64,000 nt of DNA from Larix kaempferi (Eukaryota > Streptophyta > Pinopsida > Pinales > Pinaceae), in contig BSBM01000036.1 in assembly GCA_027924585.1 (NCBI GenBank), positions 5,387,001 to 5,451,000 of the forward strand, read 5' to 3'. A program made the translations under genes and the position numbers. Under the pieces are notes generated by a model. That model made no database searches. It worked only from the letters and a program-made list of their open reading frames with translations, and was not told the origin of the DNA. Each line of letters opens with the position of its first letter. The stretch's first letter is position 1. Positions 11,569 through 22,989 of this stretch are shown piece by piece.

Positions 11569-12038
11569 TCTTGGTTGTGGACCCCGAGCTTCCTGATTCA
11601 GAGATGTTGTTCAACCATGTTTGTATCCCAATTTTTATATGATGTGTAGGTGCACTATACACATATACCAGTGGGGGGATGTGGGGAGGCTTCCCCCCCC
11701 CACGGGGGTCCAGGCCCATGGTATTTTCCCATGGTAATTCTCCTTTATAAGGAAGACATTGTAATACGGTTGTGTAATGTCTTGTAGTATTGCAAATATA
11801 TCCGTGATTGTGTAAGAGATACTGTGAGAGATTGAAGAGGAAGTTGCAACGGATGTGCTGCAGGTTGTATCCCTTCATTTGTTGGATGATATGATAATAA
11901 AAGGATTGGAAATTTCTTTGTGGACGTAGCCCAAATTGGGTGAACCACGTATATTGGTGTATCTCTTGTATTGTGTTTATATGATTTATATTTGCATCTT
12001 ATTTATTGTTATTTCTATATGATCATGTTTTCCTAACA
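11569..12038 (+). repeat. 5' LTR of copia element 2
   Basis: It matches 16089-16575 with many substitutions and indels. Shared anchors are cttcctgattcagagatgtt near the start, aattctcctttataaggaag in the middle and tcctaaca at the end. The word tttataagg at about 11751 is a plausible TATA region. A C/G homopolymer patch at 11686-11708 differs from the 3' copy. Confidence 0.9.
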
Positions 12039-12040
12039 AT

Positions 12041-12052
12041 TGGTATCAGATC
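12041..12052 (+). other. Primer binding site of copia element 2
   Basis: TGGTATCAGATC starts two bases after the 5' LTR. It is the usual site that pairs with the 3' end of initiator tRNA-Met in plant copia elements, with one change from TGGTATCAGAGC. Confidence 0.9.
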
Positions 12053-12137
12053 CAAAGGTCAATTTGGTAGATAAACTCGCAGGAAAGAAGGGTTCCTGGT
12101 TCGAGTGGGAGCAGTGGAAAAAGAAGAAAATTTTAAG

Positions 12138-12860
12138 GTCGAGAAATTTAATGGCCAAAACTATCAGTTATGGAAGATGCAAATGGAGGACTATCTGTAT
12201 TAGAAGGATCAATTCCTACCATTGGGAGGAAAATCAAAACAGTTGATGACTATGAAGGATGAAGAATGAGAGGTTCTTAACAGAAAGTCACTGGGAACAA
12301 TACGGTTGTGCTTGGCTCCATTAGTGGCTTTCAATATTTCAAAATAAAAGACAACGGAGGATATGATGAGTGCATTAGGTAAACTGTATGAAAAACCTTC
12401 TGCCTCCAATAAGGTATTTCTAATTAAGCGTTTATTTAATATGAAGATGTCAGAAGGTGGATCTGTTGTTGATCATTTAAATTAACTTAATACAGTTACA
12501 AATCAGCTAAGTTCTATAAAAGTGAACTTTGATGATGAGGTTAGGGCTCTTCTAATCTTCTGCTTATTGCCAGAAATCTGGAACGGCTTGGTCATGGCTG
12601 TAAGTAACTCTGTCTCTGGTTGAAACACTTTGGAATTTGATGATGTTGTTGGTGTTATTCTTAAGGAGAAAATGCGAAGGAAAAGCACAAGTGAGACATC
12701 AGGTAATGCATTGACCATGGAGAGCAGGGGAAGATAAAGGGAGAGAGGAAAGAACCCAGGTAATCACAATAAGTCTAGGAAGGGCAGATCCAAGTCCAAG
12801 CTGGGAAATATCGAGTGCTGAAGTGTGGAAAGAAATGACATCTGAAGAAAGACTGTAGAT
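12138..12860 (+). pseudogene. gag: Copia element 2 gag
   Basis: This encodes the capsid protein of a Tnt1-like element. The N-terminal signature FNGQNYQLWKMQMEDYL starts at about 12145, and the core (LGKLYEKPSASNKVFLIKRL) follows. A basic linker and one zinc knuckle come at the end. The knuckle, at about 12824-12856, has lost its first Cys to a frameshift, and its Gly codon has become TGA (CGKK*HLKKDC). Several stops and at least one frameshift make it non-functional. Confidence 0.8.
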
Positions 12861-15800
12861 CTTTAAAGAAGAAAGGAGATGGACATTAGGAGACTACTCA
12901 TGAAGCAAATGTATCAGGTGATGTGTTGCAAGATGCTTTGATTCTTGCATTAGATAATACTACTAATTACTGGGTAATATATTTAGGGGCTTCATGTCAT
13001 GCTACACCCCGTAAGAAATTTCTCTATGACTATGTTCAAGGTGATTTTAGACATGTTTTATTGGGTGATGATGAGCGATGTAAAATTGTTGGAATGGGTA
13101 AGGTACAAATAAAGTTAAAGAATGGAGGTGAATGACTGCTAAAAGATGTAAGGCATATTCCTGATATGAAAATAAATATGATCTCAACAGGTCATTTGGG
13201 ATATGGTGGTTGTTTATCTATGTTTGGATAAACGTGGTGGAAGATCACTAAAGGATCAATGGTGATAGCAAAATGAGACAAAATAGGTACATTGTATTTA
13301 TGTGCTCATAATATTGATTGTTATATCTCTTTAGCTTCCATTGGAACATATACAACATTTTGGCATCATAGGCTTGGCCACATGAGTGAGAAGGGGATGC
13401 AAATTCTCCACTCAAGGAAGTTGCTTCCAGATCTAAAGCAGGCAAGTTTAGAATTCTGTGAGAACTGTGTTTATGGAAAACATAATAGAGTCAAATTTCT
13501 TAGCATTGGGAAACATAAGAAGATTGAAAAGTTAGAGCTTGTGCATACATATGTATGGGGACCAGCTCAGGTACAATCTCTTGGTGGCTCTCATTATTAT
13601 ATTAATTTTATTGATGATGCAACTAGAAAAACTTGGGTTTATTGCATTAGATAGAAATCTGATGTGTTTGCTACTCTTAAGAAGTGGAAAGCTTTGGTTG
13701 AGAATGAGACAAGAAAATGGTTGAAGTGTCTTAGATATGATAATGGAGGTGAATATTGCAACAAGGAGTTTGATAGTTACTATTCATACCATGGGATTTG
13801 TATAGAGAAGACATTCGCAGGAACACCGCAAGAAAATGGTGTGTCAGAACGGATGAATAGGACGATCATGGAGTGTGCAAGGTGTATGAGTTTGCATGCA
13901 GGGTAGCCCTTATAGTTTTGTGCAGATGTTGTAGATACTATCGTTTACTTAATAAATAGAGGGCCTTCAAGCACTTTGGATTGTGGTATTCCATAGGAGG
14001 CATGGACAGGTAAAGAGGTAAACTACTCATTTATGAGAACTTTTGATTTGAAGCATTTGTTTATATTGATAAAGAAAATAGAACAAAGCTTGAGGCTAAA
14101 TCCAAGAAGTGTACCTTTATTGGATACAGGGTTGATGATTTTGGTTATCACTTATGGGATTATGAAAATAATAAAATAATTAGGAGTAGAGATGTAGTAT
14201 TCAATGAAAATGTCATGTATAAAGATCAGTTGTAGGGAAAGAAACAGAAAAATGAAAACATAGAGTACACAGTACTTGATGAAATCAAAGAAATTGAAGT
14301 TTAAAAGGTGTCAAAAAATCAAGAACAACAGCAGGCACCTCAAACTCTTGCAAGTGTTAGAAGATCAACCAGGTTAAGTAGACCCCCTGAACGATACTCT
14401 CCTTCAATGTATTATTTATTGATGACTGACTCTGGTGAACCATAATGTTATGAAGAAGCAATGTAGGTGGAAACTAGAAAGAAATGGGAGGAAGGCATGA
14501 ATGAGGACATGGACTCATTGGTAAGAAACCAGACATGGGATTTGGTTCAATTTCCTACAGGTAAAAGAGGATTGCAGAATAAATGGGTTTACAGGTTGAA
14601 GGAAGAAGATGTAGGAAATAAGCGGTACAAGGCTAGATTTGTTGTAAAGAGGTTTGCACAGAAGAAAGGTATAGATTTTGATGAAATATTTTCTCTTCTT
14701 ATCAAAATGACTTCAATTAGGACTATTTTAAGTCTAGTGGTGGTAGAAGATTTGTATCTTGAACAATTAGATGTAAAAACAACATTTCTCCATGGGTATT
14801 TGGAGGAAGAGATTTATATGCAACATCAACAAGGGTATGAGGTCAAAGGGAAGGAGAATTTAGTATGTAGATTGAAGAAGAGCTTGTATGGCTTGAAGTA
14901 AGCTCCAAGGCAGTGGTATTTGAAATTTCATAGGTTTATTACGGAACAAGTTTATAATACATGTCAATTTGACCACTGTGTTTGTTTCAAGAGGCTAGAT
15001 AATGGAAGATATATTATCTTGTTATTGTATGTGGATGACATGCTTGTTGTAGGGTCTAACATGCAGGATATAAATGTGATCAAAAGGAAGTTAGCTAATT
15101 CATTTGCGATGAAGGATTTGGGTGCTACAAAGCAAATACTTGGTATGGGAATAACAAGAGATAGGAAAAATTGCAAACTGACATTGTTTGAGGGTGAGTA
15201 CATAGAAAAGGTGATGGAGAGGTTCAAAATGAAAAATGCAAAACCAGTTAGTACACATTTGGCCATCCATTTCAAACTAAGTAAGGAGATGTGTCCCAAG
15301 ACACAAGAAGAGATAGACTAGATGTCCAAGGTTCCCTATTCATCAATAGTTGATAGCTTGATGTATGCCATGGTGTGCACAAGACCAAATATTGCACATG
15401 CAATGGGAGTTGTGAGCAGGTATATGAACAATCCGGGTAAAGAACATTGGAAGGCAGTACGATGGATTCTCATGTATTTGAGAGGTACTGCCACTTATGC
15501 ATTATGTTTTGGAATTTCAGACACTGTTCTATGGGGATATGTTGATGCATATATGGGAGGTGATAAATATAGTAGGAAGAGCACCAAAGGGTATGTATTT
15601 AATGTAGGTGGAACAACAGTAATTTGGATTTCGAAGATGCAAAAGGTTGTTGCACTTTCAACAATGGAAGCGAAGTATGTTGCTGCTACATAGGCTAGTA
15701 AAGATATGATTTGGTTATAGAGGTTCATGGAGGAATTGGGTAAGAATCAGGAGAATAGCAAGTTGTACAGTGACAACTAGAGTGCCATTCATTTTTTAAA

Positions 15801-16010
15801 GAACTCAGCCTTCTATTCTAAGACTAATCATATACATCTCAAGTACCATTTTCATATGGTCTATTATGGAAGATGAAATGTTGAAGCTGGAAAAGATACA
15901 CACTAGCCAGAATCCTGCAGACATGTTGACAAAGGTGGTAACTAGAGAGAAACTGAGTTCCTGCTCAGTTTCAGTTGGCCTTTACGAATGAAGGAGAAGA
16001 TGAGAAATTT
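12861..16010 (+). pseudogene. pol: Copia element 2 pol (protease, integrase, reverse transcriptase, RNase H)
   Basis: Domain order is that of copia. The protease has YLGAS where DSGAS is expected, so the catalytic Asp is lost. The integrase zinc domain (HHRLGH, CENCVYG) starts near 13363. Its core has TYVWGP where DVWGP is expected, so the first Asp is lost, but RYDNGGEY and PQENGVSER remain. The reverse transcriptase has YVDD at 15028-15039. RNase H has VDAYMGGD, where the second Asp of the usual VDAD is Tyr. The protease-integrase part reads in one frame to 13906 and the reverse transcriptase part in another from about 14467, so there is a frameshift between. Stops are frequent, for example 14899, 15319 and 15691. 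The original stop is uncertain. Confidence 0.9.
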
Positions 16011-16073
16011 TCCAGTTCCAAGGTTGGAGCATAGTCCAGCAGTTGCAGTAGAGGTGGAGTTTCTATGATCAAT

Positions 16074-16088
16074 CTCCAAGTGGGATAT
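16074..16088 (+). other. Polypurine tract of copia element 2
   Basis: CTCCAAGTGGGATAT directly precedes the 3' LTR. It corresponds to the AAGTGGGAGAT-type tract of Tnt1-like elements, with some decay. Confidence 0.7.
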
Positions 16089-16575
16089 TGTTGGTTGGGG
16101 AGCTTGATCTTCCTGATTCAGAGATGTTGTTGTTCAATATCCTAGTTTTTATATGCTATGTAGGTGGACTGTACACTCATCCCAATGGGGGTTTGGGGGG
16201 GGGATTTTCCCTTGAAAGAATTTTTTGGGTTGTTTGTTGGCCAATAGTTTATGGGCCCATGGTATTGGGTAGCCCATGGTAATTCCCCTTTATAAGGAAG
16301 ACATTGTAATATGGCCGTGTAATGTATTGTAGTATTGCAAATATATCTGTGATTGTGTAAGAGAGACTGTGAGAGAGTGAAGAGGAAGTTGCAATGGATG
16401 TGCTGCAGGTTGTATCCCTTCATTTGTTGGATTATATAATAATAAAAGGACTAGCCATTTATCCATGGATGTAGCCCATATTGATTGAACCACGTATATT
16501 GGTGTCTCTCTTGTATTGTGTTTATGTGATTTATATTTGTATCTTTTTTATTGTTATTGCTCTGCAATCCTAACA
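16089..16575 (+). repeat. 3' LTR of copia element 2
   Basis: It begins TGTTGGTTGG and ends TCCTAACA, directly followed by the target copy CATTG. It keeps the intact TG...CA ends that the 5' copy has lost. Confidence 0.92.
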
Positions 16576-16580
16576 CATTG

Positions 16581-17257
16581 AACTATGGATTATGCATCTT
16601 GGATATGAGGGTTTGTCATGCACCTCATCTCCTCCCTTCATAGGGTAGTTTTGAGACATGCTCCATCCCCATCATGCTCTCCCTTCCCGTGCCTGGTCTC
16701 AAAATAGTTCCATATATGCGACACATCATAAGTCTTGTGCAAAATACTCAACCAATAGAATAGACGTGCATTTTTTAACTGATCCGCACAACCGTATGAC
16801 CATATCCAATGTTGATCCATCTATATATCTCTCTCATTCGGCTGATCATAGAAAATTATGAAGCAATGTTACACATAATGCAGGTCATGGGACCTGTCAT
16901 CACTGATGTAGAAGTTAGTCTCTTTTAATATTATCCTCCTGTCATTGCTTCTCTCTGGCCCGTGCCTATATGTGATATGGACCATCATGCTAACTTGGTC
17001 TGAATGGTAATATTGAATTTGAATCTCATTATGTGGCTCTAGGGTGTAGTTTTTAGCAAAATACACAACCGCCAATAATGTTCCATTGGGAAAGGTGTCC
17101 CTGCATTGTTTGTCCTGTTCATCTTGCCATCGTGGTACATGAACACGCTGAACATACTGCTTGGCCTTTTTGTAGAATTCCTTCATGAAATCACATATTT
17201 GTACCTGGTGCCACAAAACCAAGGGCATTATTACAATGTGACATTTAATATATATAC

Positions 17258-17298
<41 letters not shown>

Positions 17299-17963
17299 TC
17301 AACATGTACAGTATGAAAGTTAAATTACGTGTGACTTCACCAATGCAATTTTTTTGCTTTCCTTCACATAGTCTACTTGATATGTTATGTACTTGAATTT
17401 ATGCATTTATACTGTCACCCTCCCAAATCTGTGCTCCTCGCTTTCATGGATGCAGTGGTTCAATAATGAAAATCCACTGCACTTGGAACATGTCCCATAT
17501 AAACATGGTTTTTATAATATTTTGGTCCTTCAAGTCTTGGACACATGATGCTATGGATAAATTCTCTAGATGCATTTGGTGGTGGTATCGATGGGCACTC
17601 CTACACAATGTTAGTATGCAAATCAAAAAGCATATTTCTATATGTATCACAATAACAGTCAAATTCTACATGGTATCTAAAACAACATTTGTTGCGATCA
17701 GTGCAAATTCTAACATACTAGGGTTTGCATTTTTCAAAGGACCTTTGGCCCAAGTTCAATTGCGTGTGCTCATTCTTGAATTTATCATAGATTTCCTTTT
17801 GTGTTGTGTCAAGGAAGTGCTTGACATGGGGTTCACACCCCTTAACACCTTTTCTCAACTTTAGCACATCTCTCTAATTCGATGAAGGTCTAGTGTTGTC
17901 ATGCCAAAAATTTTGTATTAGATCTTTAACAACATCAATTAGCTTCATGTATAAACGAGGTGA
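16581..17963 (-). pseudogene. Uncharacterised transposase-like gene, middle and catalytic piece (piece 2 of 3)
   Basis: Reading down from 17963, the piece begins LYMKLIDVVKDLIQNFWHD and then KHFLDTTQKEIYDKFK with CKPYYVRICTDR. A Cys-rich segment follows, and after an intron comes the catalytic-looking part. That part has VVYFAKNYTL, VHITYRHGP, FYISDDRSHD, SYGCADQLKNARLF and HGKGEHDGDGA, the spaced acidic and Asn/Gly motifs expected of an RNase H-like transposase fold. An intron lies between about 17430 and 17198; the acceptor CACCAG|GTAC is clear, the donor less so. Stops and small frameshifts are present. Element B inserted at its 5' edge and copia 2 at its 3' edge. The family seems widespread in early plant lineages, but I cannot name it with certainty. 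Confidence 0.65.
17248..17298 (+). repeat. AC/AT microsatellite
   Basis: An (AC)11 run at 17267-17288 is followed by (AT)5 and preceded by TA-rich sequence. It lies within the inferred intron of the transposase-like gene. Confidence 0.9.
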
Positions 17964-17968
17964 CCTAA

Positions 17969-18299
17969 TGTTGGAGGAGCCTAAGTCATCATGTTGACTA
18001 GGTCCTCCGCCCGACCTCTTGTAAAGCATGTCGACAGTTGCGTCGACCATTGTATGTTGGGTATGTCGGTTGAACCGACAAGTAGTTATATAACTGTCTG
18101 TAAAACATATATATAGGCTGGTGAGCCAACTCATAGATATAATTGGATTTGTTCTTATGTACTGTTATGCATATCTTGCTGAGTAATAAAAGGCTTGTGC
18201 TTCCTCTCCACCTCTTGTCTATTGCATCTGTATCTTTGTGTTCCTTGCTTATATATAATATGTATCACTGGTAACAATGTAACCCCCTCGACTACAACA
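17969..18299 (+). repeat. 5' LTR of gypsy element B
   Basis: It starts TGTTGGAGGAGCC and ends CGACTACAACA. A TATA-like TATATATAG is at 18108-18116 and an AATAAA polyadenylation signal at 18185-18190, in the order expected for U3-R-U5. A 15-base palindrome, GTCGGTTGAACCGAC, is at 18065-18079. Confidence 0.93.
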
Positions 18300-18300
18300 T

Positions 18301-18320
18301 TGGTTCCGTTTTCGATGATG
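18301..18320 (+). other. Probable primer binding site of element B
   Basis: TGGTTCCGTTTTCGATGATG starts two bases after the LTR end. The TGG start fits pairing with a tRNA 3' CCA end. I could not assign the tRNA; a match to a tRNA-Asp or related end would need a search. Confidence 0.55.
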
Positions 18321-18339
18321 CATAGATAAATTGATAGCG

Positions 18340-19847
18340 AGCATGATCAATGATATAAGAGCAAGATATTAAGGGTTGGTGGGAGAGAAAGATTGCTAAT
18401 TACCTGTAAAATTATGCTAGAAGGAACAAGCTAACGATTGCTCAAGCAAGAGAAAAATTCCTTTCTGAGACACATGAGAAGTTCGTGGAATCCATGTCGC
18501 TCGCACTGAAGAAGCTCATGGATGAAAAGACCAAAATATGAAAAGGAGTGCAAATTGATCACGAAGCTGATTAATGGAGGTCATGCAAATCTATCTGAAT
18601 GGTGCAAGAAGATTGTTGACGAGTTCTGTGAAGAATGCGCGATTGAAGAGCAAGTGTCTGTTGACGACATGAGGAGAAGGTTTTTCACCAACCTTACCAA
18701 CCAGTTTCTGTGTTCTTTTCTGACACTTATGTTCAAGTTCCTGATCGAAAAAGGCACCACGCATATTGTCGAGACTCGACCCTTGTTGTTTCCGCCACTT
18801 CCAAATTCAAATTGGGAAGAAAAAGAAAGAAAGTGGGAGAAATTCGTACAAGAGAGAGAGTGGGAGTATTTCTTGAGCAAATGAAGTTCTGTACTTCCAC
18901 AGTTGCTTAGAGAACTTCAGGCCGACATTGGGGGGGTATCCAAACATGTTCTGATGGAGTAGATGCACGACAAAGATCGACAGATGAAAAGGCGACAAGA
19001 CCAACAGTGAAAGATCCGACAAATTTGACAAAGATAGAGCAATGAGTCACAAAAGCACTCTAGATATCCTAAAGATTGAGTGGGAGAAGAGGATAAAAAG
19101 GCGAGAAGAGCTGAAGGAACAGGCTAGTGTGCTCCGGAAGAAATGAGGACTGGGTGTCATGACAAATGTAGAAGGAAATCTGTCGGAGTCAATTCGAGCC
19201 CGAGAAGAAAGGGACGTCGATGAAGATATGTCACCAATGGATGGGCACTTGTGGATAGAGCATGGTAGATCTCTCCAAGTAAATATACCTGAGGTGATAA
19301 CACCCCCTTCTCCAATGCATCTAAATCAGAGTGTCCGAGTGCAACATATTGTCGAAGAAGATCTAGGACTTCATGCTGTCCAGTCGAGCATTTGGGGTCA
19401 ACGAAGTAATGAAGGTGATGAAGTTGATAGACTGTTGATTCATCGACCAGAAGAAGGAAACTGGGTCACTTTTCAGCCCGATTTTTCCAATATAAGTTTC
19501 CATATACTCTACTCAGATCATGCAGAAGCACCCCCCCTGCCACTACCAACATCAAGTGAATCGTTGAGTTCATCAGAACATCCGAGGAGAAGCAAAATCC
19601 ATATTGAGCAGAATTTTACCTAGATTTCGATAGAAGTAGCTGAAGAAAGAAGACTTCCGAGACCCAACGAATTGACCGAAGTTCCAGACACTAGCAGTGA
19701 AGGTGAAGAACCCGCTCTCAATACATATTTGGAAATAGTACCTGTTGAGGTTACCAAGAAAGTAATTCTCTCTACTGTAATAATCCACTGACTCCGCCAA
19801 TAAATAATCCACTGACTCCACCAGTCAGTTTAGCGGTCGCAATAATA
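18340..19847 (+). pseudogene. Element B leader or N-terminal gag region, decayed
   Basis: This lies between the primer site and the recognisable Gag core. Open pieces at 18522-18884 and 19159-19623 are in frames different from the main gag-pol. The first contains charged, helix-prone sequence. The second is acidic and Pro/Ser-rich (ITPPSPMHLN, PPLPLPTSSESLSSSEH). They may be a decayed N-terminal Gag extension or a separate first ORF. I recognise no domain. Confidence 0.4.
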
Positions 19848-21068
19848 GTAGACATGGAGCATACCACAACACACCTTCTGTTCTACGAGGGTGATGAAGA
19901 TTCTCAGATACATTGGTTTGTATGTGAATCAATATGGTGAGCCAATGCACTTACCGATGAAGATCGTCAGATGGCACAGTTTGCTGGCTCTTTGTGAAAA
20001 AGAGCGCTCACTTGGTATATGGGATATAATATTGAAAAAACACCAAATGTGACAAAGGCACAAATCAAACAACTCTTCTTATCTTTCTTCAAAACCCCAG
20101 ATACAAAGTACCTGGCTGCAGACAAGTTAAATACCACAGTCCAAAAATTGAGAGAGACCATAAGAGAATATGACAAGGGGTTTAGAGAACTCCTGAGCCA
20201 TATTGGTTATGATATTGAGGAAAATCTCTTAATCAAATGGTTTGTAGTTGGTCTCTTACGAAAAATCAAAGTGCACGTTCGATGGCAGAATGTCACCACA
20301 TACGAAGACGCCTTGACAAAGGCTCTAGAAATCGATATGGATGATGAATACCCTTTGGAACTTGTCGATAGACATATTGAAGAGCGACTGGCCAATATGA
20401 TACAATCCATCCGGGACATAAATATCATAGGAGCAAAAGTATGGTGTACAAAATGTACTACTGCAAGACACACAAAATACCACTGTCGTCAGGAGGACCA
20501 ACGGTAAGATGTCTGACTTGTACATATAAGATGATCCTGTGATATTTCTCAAGATTACGACTTACATAGTACAAATGACTGCCCGTACAATTTGAAGAAC
20601 AAGCAAGCTAAGTGGTTTTAGATATGTGAAGTTAGTACTCATTCTATAGCAGAATGCCATTTGAATCTAAAGAACAAGCAAAATTACCATGCATTATACC
20701 AAACCAACTCCATTGAATAACAAAACAATAGAAATGAAAGAAATGATAGATACAACTAGAATGACAGAAACGATAGATATCCAAGATACGCCAGAAGAAG
20801 ATATGATTGGCGAAATGATAATTACAACTAACGCGGATGATACCCAGGCCGAGGTCGCGGCAATGGCAGTTGATATTTTCGACCTCGACCACCTTGGAAA
20901 TGTTATACTTGTCTTAGTGAAGGACATCGCCCTGCAGATTGTCCTTATAAATATCGAGCAGATCTTAAATTTTGTACAAAATGTGTAGTAGGGGATCATT
21001 TCTTGGAGGATTTCCCTACTATGCTTGAGAAAATTAGAAATAAAAAGAATGTTAATGTCTTATAGTGT
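19848..21068 (+). pseudogene. gag: Element B gag with an array of zinc knuckles
   Basis: This is the structural capsid-nucleocapsid protein. The Gag core starts with HLLFYEGDEDSQIHWF, then KRALTWYMGY and a helical segment (about 20019-20400). After it come CCHC zinc knuckles that would bind RNA. One is intact at 20445-20486 (CTKCTTARHTKYHC), a degenerate one is near 20535-20580, one at about 20616-20657 has lost its first Cys, one is intact at 20901-20942 (CYTCLSEGHRPADC), and one at 20973-21014 has its last Cys replaced by Phe. An RN/RG-rich linker separates knuckles 3 and 4. Everything is in one frame with gag-pol, broken only by stops, several of them TGA where CGA (Arg) is likely. Confidence 0.85.
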
Positions 21069-21399
21069 GTTCCAAAATGTGATGTGATTAGAACAAAGAA
21101 TCTGCAAATTGTAACAAGACAAGGTACTCGAACTGGTCATGATAATCCACCAATAAGTAAAGTAATAAATAAAGAGGATTATCCGAACCCAAACAAGCAA
21201 AAATCTCTGTTTAAAAATGCATCTGATATATTTCATGAATTAGCAGCACAAGAAGAGAATGAGGAAGTTTGAAAGGAAGGTATTAATGAATTGGTCAATC
21301 TTATAACTAAAGAAGAAGCTGTTGGGAAGTTAATTGACTTGTTGCACAATATTAAAAATAAATATGTACAGCATAGATAAGCTAAAAACATATGCTGAC

Positions 21400-22007
21400 T
21401 GAACCAAAAAGATAAGAATGATGCCGACCCTCTCGTCGACCTCGAAATACACAGATACCAGGTCCGACAAGTTGTACTCAATTTTGGTTCGCAAGTTAAT
21501 ATCATGACTTGTGATACTTGGGAACAATTAGGTTGACCTTAGCTTCAAGAATCGGGAATTTATTTGAAACTCGCTGATCAAGGACTAATTGAACCAATTG
21601 GTGTGTGGAGAAATGCCGAAACTTCCATAAAAAGCATAGTGACGAAAGTCGACTTTGAAATTATAAATCCAAAAGATGGAGCCAGTTCATTCCCAGCCCT
21701 GGTTGGTCGACCATGGGGCAGAAAAATGAAAGCATCGATATCTCTCGATAAAGGTCGCATTAAGCTCAAAGGCAAAGACCAAAAGGTGATAGTATCTATC
21801 TTCCCATCTCAAGGAGAACCGTGGTCAGAACCTATGGAGGATGAAAATGACATACGACAACTATATCAAATAAACAATAATGAAGATTATATTGAACCAA
21901 ACGCACAAGGAGAACTCTATCTTGGAGACCCTACATCAGCTGGATACAATTTCGACGCGGAACTATACTACTGGAAAATGGAAAATTATGAATTGCAAGC
22001 GAAATAA
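21400..22007 (+). pseudogene. Element B aspartic protease
   Basis: This is the retropepsin that cuts the polyprotein. The order LNFGSQVNIMTCDTW, LADQGLIEPIGV, FPALVGRPWGRKM matches plant gypsy protease (D-T/S-G-S active site, flap, LLGRPW). The active-site triplet reads NFG, so both the catalytic Asp and its neighbour are changed, each explicable as a single G-to-A or C-to-T transition. It lies in the same frame as gag and the reverse transcriptase. One in-frame stop is at about 21535. Confidence 0.85.
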
Positions 22008-22082
22008 TGCTGGACAATTGAAGCCATCTCAAAAAAGAAAAATAAGAAATGCTTCTCTATATCGACCACTCCAAAGATATTT

Positions 22083-22740
22083 GTGAGAAAAATTTGTGAA
22101 TATCCAACTTTAGCACCAACAAAAAGTGATTCGACACATAATCTTGCGCTGCGATACAAAGAACGAGAATATCCGCCTGCACATGTCGATGAAGTTTCAA
22201 AGCATATTGGAGATCAAGGGAGATTGCAGAGTCTGGTTGAGACATTTATAGGACAAGCTGCTGCGGGATGGTGGGACACGCATTAGTCAAGACTCCAAAC
22301 ATGGACAACTGCATCGACATATTTTGTTGAAAGGTTTGGAGATAAGAAACTGATGGCTCAGGCTGAAATCTTGATTTTCACACAAGGAGAAGACCCTGAA
22401 GCTCACATCGACAAGTGCGAAAGTGAGTTGAGAAGACTGGGATATAGAGATGAAAGAGTATGGCCGCATCTCTTTCTGAACACGCTCGACTAATTTCCAA
22501 ATAAATGGTACAAGATGGAAGAGGCAAGAGGAGAGACCTTCGTTTGGAAAGAACTAAAAGAAAATTTCATCAAAGACTTCCAATTTTCTCCAAAGGAAGA
22601 GCAGCTAACTGAGGCGAGAAACCAAATCAAAAATTTTATGCAACCAACAGAAAATGCAGTACTAACAGAGAAGCAGCCACTTGTTCGACAAACCATTGTC
22701 TGTTGTAACATTCAGTCGAAAGAAGTCTAGCATTCAACAC
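22083..22740 (+). pseudogene. Gag-like modules between protease and reverse transcriptase (element B)
   Basis: This stretch, in the gag-pol frame, looks like a retrotransposon Gag core rather than protease or reverse transcriptase. LVETFIGQAAAGWWDTH leads into YFVERFGDKKLMAQA, then RVWPHLFLNTL and FPNKWYKMEEA, the W..F/RF..WY pattern of Gag. A second similar step (FVWKELKENFIKDF) follows at once. Stops lie at 22286 and 22491. Gag at this position is not standard. It could be an internal duplication of gag or a fusion with a second gag; the judgement rests on pattern, not a search. Confidence 0.5.
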
Positions 22741-22989
22741 GATTGTGACTAGAAATAAAGAAAAAAGTCGAAAAGAGTTTCCAATGGAATGAAGATCATC
22801 CAGCTATGTTGAATCCAGTCAGAACAAATTTCAAAGTGGAGACCGCAGAGAAATAAGACCCTGAAATATTAACAGAAAAAGACTTTCCATCGGCGTTCAC
22901 GCAGATCAAAGAAGGTGAACTCCCAATCAATGACAGCCGATCACCAGAGTGGATGGATGTGAAAGTCAAAATAAAAGAAATTGACATAT

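Larger units (their letters stand above)
11569..16575 (+). mobile_element. Ty1/copia element 2 (Tnt1-like), full-length but decayed
   Basis: LTRs lie at 11569-12038 and 16089-16575, with a tRNA-Met-type primer site at 12041, gag, pol and a purine-rich tract before the 3' LTR. Perfect CATTG duplications flank it at 11564-11568 and 16576-16580. The 5' LTR begins TCTTGG where the 3' LTR begins TGTTGG, so the terminal TG has mutated. The LTRs differ strongly (well over 10% by eye, with indels), so this is the oldest dated insertion. It sits inside the minus-strand transposase-like gene. Confidence 0.93.
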
